Positions 44,610-52,603 of a stretch of DNA of 64,000 nucleotides are shown piece after piece. This DNA comes from Leptospiraceae bacterium (GTDB lineage: Bacteria > Spirochaetota > Leptospiria > Leptospirales > Leptospiraceae): NCBI GenBank assembly GCA_016711485.1, contig JADJSX010000007.1, forward strand, positions 248,001 through 312,000. Direction: 5' to 3'. Position numbers and translations under genes: made by a program. The first letter of the stretch is position 1. Each line of letters starts with the position of its first letter. Under the pieces are notes generated by a model. That model was not told where the DNA came from. It did no database searches and saw only the letters and a program-made list of their open reading frames with translations.

Positions 44610-46133
44610 ATGAGCCGACGGCATTATGTATTCTTTGCAGTATTGTATTTAATTATACCTGTGTCGGTTAACGCATTTGTCGTCGTTGCTAGTTATACTT
44701 TTCTTGCACCATTTTTGTTGACCAATGAAGAGTTTATTAAGATTACACAGGCTGGAGACTCGCAAGATTTAATTTCAAGAATTTTTAGTTATATGTCCTT
44801 TATTATTCCTACTTCTATAGGTTATATATATAATATGCCCCTTATTATATATATGCTAAAAAGGAGTAAGGAATCTGTTTCGGAAAAAATTAAAGCAATC
44901 ATTATCAATTTGCCAATTGTAAATGCGACCGTTAGTTTTGCCGGTTGGGGTCTCGCTTTGATTGGTACATTTATTAACTTTGCTATAAATAGTATTCAGT
45001 TTAGCACAATGTCGATGGTAAAGTTTTCACTTTTTAATATTTTGATGGCTAATCTTTGTTTTGTGATAATTTATTATCTTATTGAATTCATTAATAAAAG
45101 ATCCATACGCCAAATGCTTCCAAATCAAAATTTGAGTGAGATTCAAAATACAATAAAAATTTCTATTCGTTTTCGATTCTTTGTTTTTTTCGTCACTGTT
45201 TCATTGACACCTAGTATTTTATTGGTTAATTTGATAATCTCTATTCTGAACGACAACCATATTGAAGGGTATACAGTACAGACAGGATTTATATTTTCGG
45301 GAATTGTATTGATTGGTTCTATCCTAACTTTTTTTATTTCCAATGCATTTGCGAAACCAATTAAAATTTTACAAGCCGCTACTAAAGAACTTCAATTTGG
45401 GAATTTTGATGTTGTGGTACCTGTGGATTCGATTGATGAGGTAGGGTTTCTTGGAGAGAGATTTAATGAAATGTCGATTTCTATTAAAGAAAAAGAATTT
45501 ATAAAAGATACATTTGGCAAAGTGGTAGATCCAAGTGTTCGAGATTATCTTCTCAAAGGTAATTTGGCTCTGGGAGGTGAAACTAAAGAAGTAAGTGTAT
45601 TATTTGTAGACATACGCGGATTTACCACAATCTCTGAAAAACTTCCTCCTTCTGAAGTGGTTCGATGGTTGAATCAATACTTTGAACAAATGAGTCGTTG
45701 CATAACGCAGGAAAAAGGGTTAATTAATAAGTTTATAGGAGATGCAATTTTGGCTGTTTTTGGTGCACCTATTCCTTTAGAAAATCACGCAAAATCTGCT
45801 TTGAAGGCCGCACTCGAAATGCGAAAACAGTCCCAACTTTTAAGTCAAGAATTTCAGAATCAAGGACTTCCCGAATTAAATATCGGAATAGGAATTCATT
45901 CAGGACCTGCTCTCGTAGGAAATATAGGTTCCATGAGTCGTTTGGAATATACTGTAATTGGGGATACTGTCAATATAGCCTCACGAATCGAAAGTCATTG
46001 TAAACAAGTAGGCAAAGACCTATTAATCACTGAGAATACTAAATTAATTGCTGGAGATTCTTTTACTTTTGATTTTGTAAGTAAAATTCAAGTTAGAGGA
46101 AGGCAAGGAGAAATAGGAATTTATTCACTTTAA
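44610..46133 (+). CDS. Six-TM HAMP class III adenylate cyclase
   Basis: Makes cAMP (or less likely cGMP) from NTP at the inner membrane. The 507 residues comprise six membrane segments (about 7-35, 52-80, 95-118, 130-155, 188-212, 222-248), a HAMP domain (to about 300) and a class III catalytic domain (about 325-500). It retains both metal Asp residues (LFVDIRGFT and INKFIGDAILAVFG) and the Lys before the second Asp expected for adenine recognition, plus YTVIGDTVNIASRIE with the transition-state Asn/Arg. Layout matches six-TM–HAMP cyclases known from mycobacteria. Confidence 0.9.
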   Translation: MSRRHYVFFAVLYLIIPVSVNAFVVVASYTFLAPFLLTNEEFIKITQAGDSQDLISRIFSYMSFIIPTSIGYIYNMPLIIYMLKRSKESVSEKIKAIIINLPIVNATVSFAGWGLALIGTFINFAINSIQFSTMSMVKFSLFNILMANLCFVIIYYLIEFINKRSIRQMLPNQNLSEIQNTIKISIRFRFFVFFVTVSLTPSILLVNLIISILNDNHIEGYTVQTGFIFSGIVLIGSILTFFISNAFAKPIKILQAATKELQFGNFDVVVPVDSIDEVGFLGERFNEMSISIKEKEFIKDTFGKVVDPSVRDYLLKGNLALGGETKEVSVLFVDIRGFTTISEKLPPSEVVRWLNQYFEQMSRCITQEKGLINKFIGDAILAVFGAPIPLENHAKSALKAALEMRKQSQLLSQEFQNQGLPELNIGIGIHSGPALVGNIGSMSRLEYTVIGDTVNIASRIESHCKQVGKDLLITENTKLIAGDSFTFDFVSKIQVRGRQGEIGIYSL

Positions 46134-46202
46134 CCTTTTTTACTTGAATTAATCAATCATCTACGTACTTTGATGTTATTTACTTGATTCGAGGCAGTTT
46201 TA

Positions 46203-48410
46203 ATGAAAGACAAAAAAAAGCTATTTTGGTTTTTTATAATCACTATCATTCCACTTTTATTTACTATTTTGCTAACGGTAAGCGGCATCCGAGAACGCAT
46301 GGAAAGTGTTACTATTGATTTTAGGCATCAGTATTTTAATCCCAATCATAAATTTTCTGACAAAGTAATCCTGATTGATTTTGATGAAGATACATTTAAA
46401 AAATTAGGAAATAAAAGGGAATTTGGTAGATGGCCATGGAGAAGAGGGGCTTATAAACCCATTTTAGAATTTCTTTCTATGGGTGGACCAAGTAGTGTGT
46501 TATTCGATATTTTATTTTTAGAAAGGTCAGAGGAATCTCAGGATCAAATTCTGGGAGAAGTTTCTCAACAATTGAGTAGTATTGGGATTCCTATTTCTCA
46601 TGCCGTTCAATTTCGATATGAAGAACAAGAAAATATTATACAAGATCCAATTCCTCCCGATACGAAGGAAGCTCTATTAAAAATGTCGATGCGTATCGAC
46701 CCTAAAAAAGAAGACAAATTCGAATTCAAAAACTATAATATATTTACGTATCCTACTGAAGAAATTATGCGAAGGATTAATCATTTACATTCGGTTACTT
46801 ATGGTTCTGATACAGATGGGGTTTCTCGTCGTATGGCGCTACTCTTTAAGTATGAAGATATTTATTTAGCATCTCTCCCATTGAAAGGGTATGATTCAAT
46901 TAAACCGATTTATAGTTTTGAACCAGATGGTGATTACCTTACAATTAAATCTGTATCGGATAATATCAAAATTCCTCTTGAAAATGGGAGAATGAGACTG
47001 CATTATTATTCACCTGAAGAAATGAAACAAATTCCTCGATTACCAGTATGGGCGATGATTGAGTCTTACGATCGAATCCTCAAAGGTGAAACAGATATGA
47101 AAAGTTTAGATGCCAATCCGGAAGATTTTCAAGGAAGAACCATTATTATTGGAACTTCTGCTGCGGCAACTTTCGACGATAAAGTGACTCCGTATGGTAA
47201 AATGCCAGGATTTATTTTACATGCTGTAGCCCTGTCAAATATGTTAGAAAAACATTTTCTAAAATTGGCACCGGCATGGGTTGAAATAATATTGATATTA
47301 ATTACAGTTCCTACTTGTGTTTACTTTTCTTTTTTCTTTCAGCAAATGGCACTTAGAGTTTTAATGCCTACTTTGATTTTTGCTGGATATATCGTAATTA
47401 CGCTCCATGCATTTAAGTTTGATATTCATTTGCCACTGGCTTCTTTTTTAACTGTATACCCCCTTGCTTTTTTAGGGTCCCTTGGTTATTTAACTTTTAC
47501 CGAAGGTGCGGAAAGAAGAAAATACAGCAAAGTACTTTCTAATATGGTGGATCCTTCCATTGTAAGTGAAGCGTTAAACGATTTAGAGGCATTAAAAAAA
47601 GGTGGTGAACGAGAGATAACCGCATTTTTTTCTGATGTTGCTGGATTTTCTACTATTAGTGAACAATTGAGTTCGGCGGATTTAGCAGCACTTTTGAATG
47701 AATACTTAGGTGCAATGACTATTATCCTCAAACAGAATCATGGAACACTAGACAAGTATATTGGAGATGCTGTAGTTGGAATTTTTGGTGCCCCGATTAA
47801 CCGAGAAGAACATTTCCTTGAATCTGCAAAGGCATCTTTAGAGATGATTGCAAAATTAAAAGACTTAAAGAAGTATTGGAGTGAAAATAATCTTTATTGT
47901 AAAGACGCACAGGATATGGACGTTAGAATTGGACTCAATACAGGTCTTGCAAAAGTGGGATTCATGGGTACGGAAGCGTTAGCCTCTTATACCATGATGG
48001 GGGATACTGTGAATTTGGCGGCACGTTTAGAAGCTGCGGGAAAAGACTACGGAGTAAATATCTTAATAAGTGAATTTACAAATGATAAAATAAAAGAAAA
48101 ATTTTTTACAAGAAAATTAGACATCGTGCGTGTAAAAGGGAAAAACGAGCCTGTCCAACTTTTTGAATTAATCGCAATAAAAGGAAGTGAACCTGAAAAT
48201 CTTAAAAAGGCAGCCAGTATTTATGAAGAAGCATTCACCTTTTATTTAAAGCAAGATTGGGATAGATCTATTGAATTATTCAAAGAGGCACAATCGGCAA
48301 GGGGTTCCAAGGATAAGGCAGTAGAAATGTTAATCGAACGATGTATGTATTATAAAACTTCACCACCGGGAGAATTTTGGGACGGAGTGTTTACTAGAAA
48401 ACACAAATAG
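46203..48410 (+). CDS. CHASE2-domain class III adenylate cyclase
   Basis: 735 residues: TM1 (about 8-27), an extracytoplasmic CHASE2 sensor (about 30-340, opening SVTIDFRHQYFNP and containing FGRWPWRRG), a cluster of about three membrane segments (about 355-440), and the cyclase domain (about 470-655; FFSDVAGFSTISEQL, LDKYIGDAVVGIFG, YTMMGDTVNLAARLE). A C-terminal helical tail resembles one or two TPR units. All catalytic residues are visible. It lies 69 bp after the other cyclase, so the two sensors may feed one cAMP pool. Confidence 0.92.
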   Translation: MKDKKKLFWFFIITIIPLLFTILLTVSGIRERMESVTIDFRHQYFNPNHKFSDKVILIDFDEDTFKKLGNKREFGRWPWRRGAYKPILEFLSMGGPSSVLFDILFLERSEESQDQILGEVSQQLSSIGIPISHAVQFRYEEQENIIQDPIPPDTKEALLKMSMRIDPKKEDKFEFKNYNIFTYPTEEIMRRINHLHSVTYGSDTDGVSRRMALLFKYEDIYLASLPLKGYDSIKPIYSFEPDGDYLTIKSVSDNIKIPLENGRMRLHYYSPEEMKQIPRLPVWAMIESYDRILKGETDMKSLDANPEDFQGRTIIIGTSAAATFDDKVTPYGKMPGFILHAVALSNMLEKHFLKLAPAWVEIILILITVPTCVYFSFFFQQMALRVLMPTLIFAGYIVITLHAFKFDIHLPLASFLTVYPLAFLGSLGYLTFTEGAERRKYSKVLSNMVDPSIVSEALNDLEALKKGGEREITAFFSDVAGFSTISEQLSSADLAALLNEYLGAMTIILKQNHGTLDKYIGDAVVGIFGAPINREEHFLESAKASLEMIAKLKDLKKYWSENNLYCKDAQDMDVRIGLNTGLAKVGFMGTEALASYTMMGDTVNLAARLEAAGKDYGVNILISEFTNDKIKEKFFTRKLDIVRVKGKNEPVQLFELIAIKGSEPENLKKAASIYEEAFTFYLKQDWDRSIELFKEAQSARGSKDKAVEMLIERCMYYKTSPPGEFWDGVFTRKHK

Positions 48411-48431
48411 AAGAAAATTTATAGCTGAATT

Positions 48432-48477
48432 ATTCAGATTTCTAATCGATAAAATTCCATCTATTAGATATCTGAAT
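48432..48477. terminator. Bidirectional terminator hairpin
   Basis: 15-bp arms with one mismatch (ATTCAGATTTCTAAT at 48432, complement ending 48477) between the convergent cyclase and nucleotidyltransferase genes. AT-rich flanks would serve both strands. Confidence 0.6.
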
Positions 48478-48492
48478 GCAACACAATTAAAA

Positions 48493-49269
48493 TCAAACGC
48501 GGTTTACAATATTATTACTTAATCCTTGGATCATCTGAATGGATTCTTTTATACGACTTAAGTTGTCTTCCGAGTAGGGGAGAGTCATTCTTATCGTTTG
48601 TTTGAGTTCATGAATTTCTCTATAGATGTCAATGAGTAATGTCACATCGTCTGTTATGTCATTAGCATAAAGATATTTAACCATTGAGTGAAGGCGAGTT
48701 GGTATATCCATATAACAAATTTCTGTGGGGCTAATATCAATTATATTATTAAAAATCCACATCTGCAAATTGAGGGAAATGATTTTTTCGATTCGAGATA
48801 TATCTTCTTTTGTGTTTTTGGATTTTATACTTTTATAAAATTTGCATCGATTGTCGAGATAATTGATGATTATTTTTTGGTTAAATCCTTTTGGTTTTAA
48901 CGTTTGCCATTCCTTTTGTAAAATCTGGAGATGATTTTTTCCGTATACATGTTGACCGAGTTCACAAAGATGAACTGCTGTTGGTTCGAAAATTCTCATT
49001 CTGTAACTTAGAGAATCCATGTCGCCGGCTACGAGACTAACTGCCGAACTAGTATCTATAAAATCTAATGCTTCAGATATTTCTTGTATGAAACTAGTTC
49101 TAAGTTGGTCAGTAGGATCAGCGAGTAAGTAAAAGTTATAATCGGAAAGTTCGTTATCATCTCCACGTGATTTTGATCCGTAAAAGACTAATTGAAATGG
49201 TTTGATAGATTTTACTCGGTCGAGTTTTTCTGTAACTTCTCCGAGAAGTGTTTCGTCAGTTGTGTTCAT
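48493..49269 (-). CDS. Nucleotidyltransferase-fold protein with altered active site
   Basis: 258 residues. The N-terminal domain has the nucleotidyltransferase GS motif (LVFYGSKSRGDDNELSDYNF), but the usual D-x-D reads D-Y-N, so one metal ligand is replaced. The C-terminal two thirds are helical and HEPN-like (RCKFYKSIKSKNTKEDISRI and following helices). It may be a fused NTase–HEPN protein in which catalysis has been lost or changed. It is preceded by a 68-residue gene with 2 bp between them. Function unknown. Confidence 0.72.
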   Translation of the reverse strand: MNTTDETLLGEVTEKLDRVKSIKPFQLVFYGSKSRGDDNELSDYNFYLLADPTDQLRTSFIQEISEALDFIDTSSAVSLVAGDMDSLSYRMRIFEPTAVHLCELGQHVYGKNHLQILQKEWQTLKPKGFNQKIIINYLDNRCKFYKSIKSKNTKEDISRIEKIISLNLQMWIFNNIIDISPTEICYMDIPTRLHSMVKYLYANDITDDVTLLIDIYREIHELKQTIRMTLPYSEDNLSRIKESIQMIQGLSNNIVNRV

Positions 49270-49271
49270 AG

Positions 49272-49478
49272 TTATTCAAAAAATAATTTCATTCTAGCAA
49301 GATTCTCAATGATTGCTTTAAATGCTCTATCCCTTTCTTCATTTCCTTTGAAAGGAAGAGACTTAATATTATTTAAGTCGTGATAGATAATTTCAATCGT
49401 TGGATTATTTGCATTCTTTTTAATAGTCGATACAAAGTCTAGATTAATTACTTCTGTGTCACCTAATTTTAACCACAT
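49272..49478 (-). CDS. Small hypothetical protein paired with nucleotidyltransferase
   Basis: 68 residues, with a beta-rich first half (MWLKLGDTEVINLDFVSTI, then TIEIIYHD) and a helical second half (ERDRAFKAIIENLARMKLFF), suggesting a small PH-like or strand–helix fold. It lies 2 bp upstream of the nucleotidyltransferase-like gene, with AGGAG before its ATG, so the two are coupled. A small partner for the larger protein is inferred. Confidence 0.65.
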   Translation of the reverse strand: MWLKLGDTEVINLDFVSTIKKNANNPTIEIIYHDLNNIKSLPFKGNEERDRAFKAIIENLARMKLFFE

Positions 49479-49610
49479 AGTTATGCTCCTTTTTGTTTAG
49501 GTTCGATACATTAATACTATCGGCAAAAAACGTCAACCATAAGTTTTGCAATTTATTGACTAAATTTTCTTTTTGAGAGATTTTTTTTCTAAAGATTGAC
49601 TGTGTGTATT

Positions 49611-50342
49611 CTATAATTTTCTACCCCAATGCATAGCCACATTTCCGAATACAAAATTTTTATACGAGACATTTTGAAAATTTGATTTTTTGATTAATCT
49701 TTCAAGTGAATCTTGATCGGGATAAGAAAGTGAGGATACTGGTAAGTAGTCGAACATGTCATTTTTTGCACCCCAAATTATATAACCTAGTAGGGGAACT
49801 ATTCGAAAAAAGTAAAAGTCAGCAAAAAAACGAATGACTGGATTTTTTACTTTTCCTACATCTAAGTTGATAAATAATCCTCCCGGTTTTAGAACTCTGT
49901 AAATTTCTGAAAGGGATTTCTCAAGATTATCAACATTTCTGAGTCCGAACCCAACTGTCACAACATCGAATTTATTTGAAGCTAAATTTTTTAAGTTAGT
50001 AGCATCTCCTATTTCAACTTTGGATTTAGAAATATTTTGCAGCCTTTGTCTGGCAACTTTTAGCATTTTTTCAGAAAAATCAACCGAGTAAACTTCTTTC
50101 GAAAGATTTAGATTAGTTAAACGAATCGAAATATCTCCGGTTCCGCAACATAAATCTAAGCAGTCTAGATTTGTATTCGGAAATGTTTTTTTAATTAAGG
50201 AGATAATTGAGTTTTTCCAATGTCTATGAAGAAAAAAACTATTTAGATCATTGAATAAATCATACTTAGAAGCGATCACATCAAAATTAGTACGCACAAA
50301 TTCTGCTTTGACTTGTGTGTCTGGCATTTTAAATTCAGTCAT
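49611..50342 (-). CDS. ubiE: Quinone C-methyltransferase
   Basis: Methylates demethylmenaquinone (and demethylubiquinol analogues) using SAM. The 243-residue product has the UbiE/MenG signatures FDVIASKYDLFNDLNSFFLH, CLDLCCGTGDISIRL (SAM loop), VTVGFGLRNVDNLEKSLSEI and YRVLKPGG. Spirochaetes of this type use menaquinone, so menG would be equally apt. It is divergently transcribed from the fatty-acid hydroxylase gene. Confidence 0.93.
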   Translation of the reverse strand: MTEFKMPDTQVKAEFVRTNFDVIASKYDLFNDLNSFFLHRHWKNSIISLIKKTFPNTNLDCLDLCCGTGDISIRLTNLNLSKEVYSVDFSEKMLKVARQRLQNISKSKVEIGDATNLKNLASNKFDVVTVGFGLRNVDNLEKSLSEIYRVLKPGGLFINLDVGKVKNPVIRFFADFYFFRIVPLLGYIIWGAKNDMFDYLPVSSLSYPDQDSLERLIKKSNFQNVSYKNFVFGNVAMHWGRKL

Positions 50343-50427
50343 AGTTTATCCTTTATTTTAAATAGAAATTTTTCGTCTTGAAAAAAAACTTCCTGAATTT
50401 GAAAATCGTATCAAGTGAGGTAATGCG

Positions 50428-51294
50428 ATGGAGTCTTTAGATTTAACAGTTTATGCAGCCCCTGTTTTTGCAGTTAGCATTTTACTAGAAAATATAATTG
50501 CGAGTAAAAGAAGTCCCGACCGTTTTCAAATTAAGGATTCAATTACTAGTATTGTAATGGGAATTGGGAGTGTACTTATCAACTTAGTTACAGCTTTTAT
50601 TGTTCTTATGGAATATACGTTTGTCTCTCAGTTTTCTTTTTTTAAAATCGAACCTGTTTGGTGGTCATGGCTCGTGTTATTATTCGCGGAAGATTTTTGT
50701 TATTACTGGTTTCATCGTATTGGACACGAGAGTCGTTTTTTTTGGGCATCACATGTTGTACATCACTCTTCTGAAAGTTACAATCTCTCTACTGCCGTAC
50801 GACAGACTTGGACTGGAACGATGATTAATTCTGCGTTTTGGTTTCCGCTTATTTTGTTAGGTTTTCCTCCTGCTATGGTTATCACGCAACAGGCTATTAG
50901 CCTCATCTATCAATTTTTTATTCACACCGAACAAGTAAAAAAAATGGGCATCTTGGAGCTAATTCTAAATACCCCCTCACATCATCGTGTACATCACGGA
51001 AGTGATTTGAAATATCTAGATAGAAATTACGCAGGGATTTTTATTATTTGGGATCGAATCTTCGGAAGTTTTCAACTAGAAGAAGAAGTTCCAACTTACG
51101 GACTTGTAAAAAATATTCAGACCTACAATCCAATCAAAGTAGCGTATGTAGAATGGTGGAATATGTTTAAAGACATGTATAAAACAGGCTCTTTTGTAAC
51201 TGCTATCAAAGTGATGTTTAAACCACCAGGCTGGAGTCCTGCTGGTGGAACTACTACAGGTGAATTACAACGACAAGCCGGACTTGTGAAGTAG
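50428..51294 (+). CDS. Sterol desaturase / fatty-acid hydroxylase family protein
   Basis: Integral membrane di-iron oxygenase of 288 residues. The His clusters HRIGH (about 96), HVVHHSSE (about 108) and HHRVHHGSD (about 185) bind the two irons. Four or so membrane segments surround them (for example PVFAVSILLENIIA and WWSWLVLLFAEDFCYYWF). It likely hydroxylates or desaturates a lipid; the substrate is unknown. Its stop abuts the end of the next, convergent gene. Confidence 0.92.
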   Translation: MESLDLTVYAAPVFAVSILLENIIASKRSPDRFQIKDSITSIVMGIGSVLINLVTAFIVLMEYTFVSQFSFFKIEPVWWSWLVLLFAEDFCYYWFHRIGHESRFFWASHVVHHSSESYNLSTAVRQTWTGTMINSAFWFPLILLGFPPAMVITQQAISLIYQFFIHTEQVKKMGILELILNTPSHHRVHHGSDLKYLDRNYAGIFIIWDRIFGSFQLEEEVPTYGLVKNIQTYNPIKVAYVEWWNMFKDMYKTGSFVTAIKVMFKPPGWSPAGGTTTGELQRQAGLVK

Positions 51295-52593
51295 CTATTG
51301 CGGGTTAACTGCTACTTCTAGTTCTTTGATGTATTCGGATGTATAAACTATTTTCTTTTTAATTTGAGCATCCAGATAAATTGTTTCCTTCGGATTGATT
51401 TGTTCAAAAAAAGACAAAGCTTTTTTAAAAGAACCTTTTGCGTATTCATTGTTGTGGTTTATAATATGTAACTCGGCAAGTAGTAAATATATTTCGCCTT
51501 TATAAAGTGTAGACAGTTTTGGTTCGTGGTCTTTTAATTTTGTTTGAATGAATTCTAAAAATTTATTTGAAATAAGAAAATCTATATCAGAAAGTTTAAT
51601 CGCTTCAATTAGATTTAAGACAGGGATATGGTCGAAGAATGGAAAATAAGAATACATCTCTATTGCGGTAAAAAAAGTTTTTTTGAAATTTAAAGTATCT
51701 TGTTTATAAAAATATGCAGACGTAATATTTAGATAGGAAGGGGCAAATATTTTATTTTGCGAAAGACTTTCTTTTGCTAATTGTATAGATTCCGTATACT
51801 TTGCGTTTGCTAATAAATTGTTACTTTCCTGATAAGATGGGAAGTAGTCAGTTTTAATAGAATGTGTCGATCTATCTTTTCGGTTTACATTGAATAACCA
51901 GTCAAACATATAAAATGCTTCTTCGTGCACTACTTCATGCCTTAGACCTTTGTATACTTTACGAATCGCAAATGGGTTGAATCGTTTTAATACTTGAAAC
52001 CGGTTATCCATTTCTCGTTTGGTAAAAGCCTCTCCATCTCCAGTGTCACCCGAAATAAACAGTATGTTGACTTTTCCTGAATTACGGATTTGTTTGGCGG
52101 TTAATGTTGTGTATCCACCTGAAAGAGCGGCAAAGTATCTAAATATATTTGTATTGGATAATGCAGTTTGTAAACCTTGGTTTCCCCCTTGGGAAAATCC
52201 AAATAAAAAAATATCATCGTAAACTCGATACTTTGCTTTTATTAAATTAACTAAGTTGAGTAAATAACCTTCACTTTTTTCATATCCCCATTTTACTCCA
52301 TTTCTACCGTTATCTGCAAAGTTTCCATCTGGGCAAACGAGGATTATGTTCATATATCTAGAATAGTAACTAAATGGATTTATCATTCTATTTCCGTCAC
52401 TGAAAAGTCCGTGAAGTCCGATTGCTAAAATGTATTTTTTATTTTTATTATAATCGACAGGTAAAACTATAGAATAAGAAATCCCGTCCTCTACATTGTA
52501 AATATTGTCTAATTTTATTTGTGAATAAATGCTATTAGTCGTAAAAAGAAATAGGAAAATATAAATTTTGATTCTAGAAAAAAGAAAATACAT
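51295..52593 (-). CDS. Exported alpha/beta-hydrolase with TPR-like tail
   Basis: 432 residues: a signal peptide (about 1-25, ending IYSQ), then a dienelactone-hydrolase/esterase-like domain with the nucleophile in LFGFSQGGNQGLQTAL (about 136), an oxyanion region LAIGLHGLFSDG, acid in SGDTGDGEAF and His in GLRHEVVHEEAF. The C-terminal 170 residues are helical repeats resembling TPRs. It is probably a periplasmic or surface esterase or peptidase of unknown substrate. It is cotranscribed after the alkaline-phosphatase-family gene (10 bp gap). Confidence 0.82.
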   Translation of the reverse strand: MYFLFSRIKIYIFLFLFTTNSIYSQIKLDNIYNVEDGISYSIVLPVDYNKNKKYILAIGLHGLFSDGNRMINPFSYYSRYMNIILVCPDGNFADNGRNGVKWGYEKSEGYLLNLVNLIKAKYRVYDDIFLFGFSQGGNQGLQTALSNTNIFRYFAALSGGYTTLTAKQIRNSGKVNILFISGDTGDGEAFTKREMDNRFQVLKRFNPFAIRKVYKGLRHEVVHEEAFYMFDWLFNVNRKDRSTHSIKTDYFPSYQESNNLLANAKYTESIQLAKESLSQNKIFAPSYLNITSAYFYKQDTLNFKKTFFTAIEMYSYFPFFDHIPVLNLIEAIKLSDIDFLISNKFLEFIQTKLKDHEPKLSTLYKGEIYLLLAELHIINHNNEYAKGSFKKALSFFEQINPKETIYLDAQIKKKIVYTSEYIKELEVAVNPQ

Positions 52594-52603
52594 AGTTTAG
52601 GTG

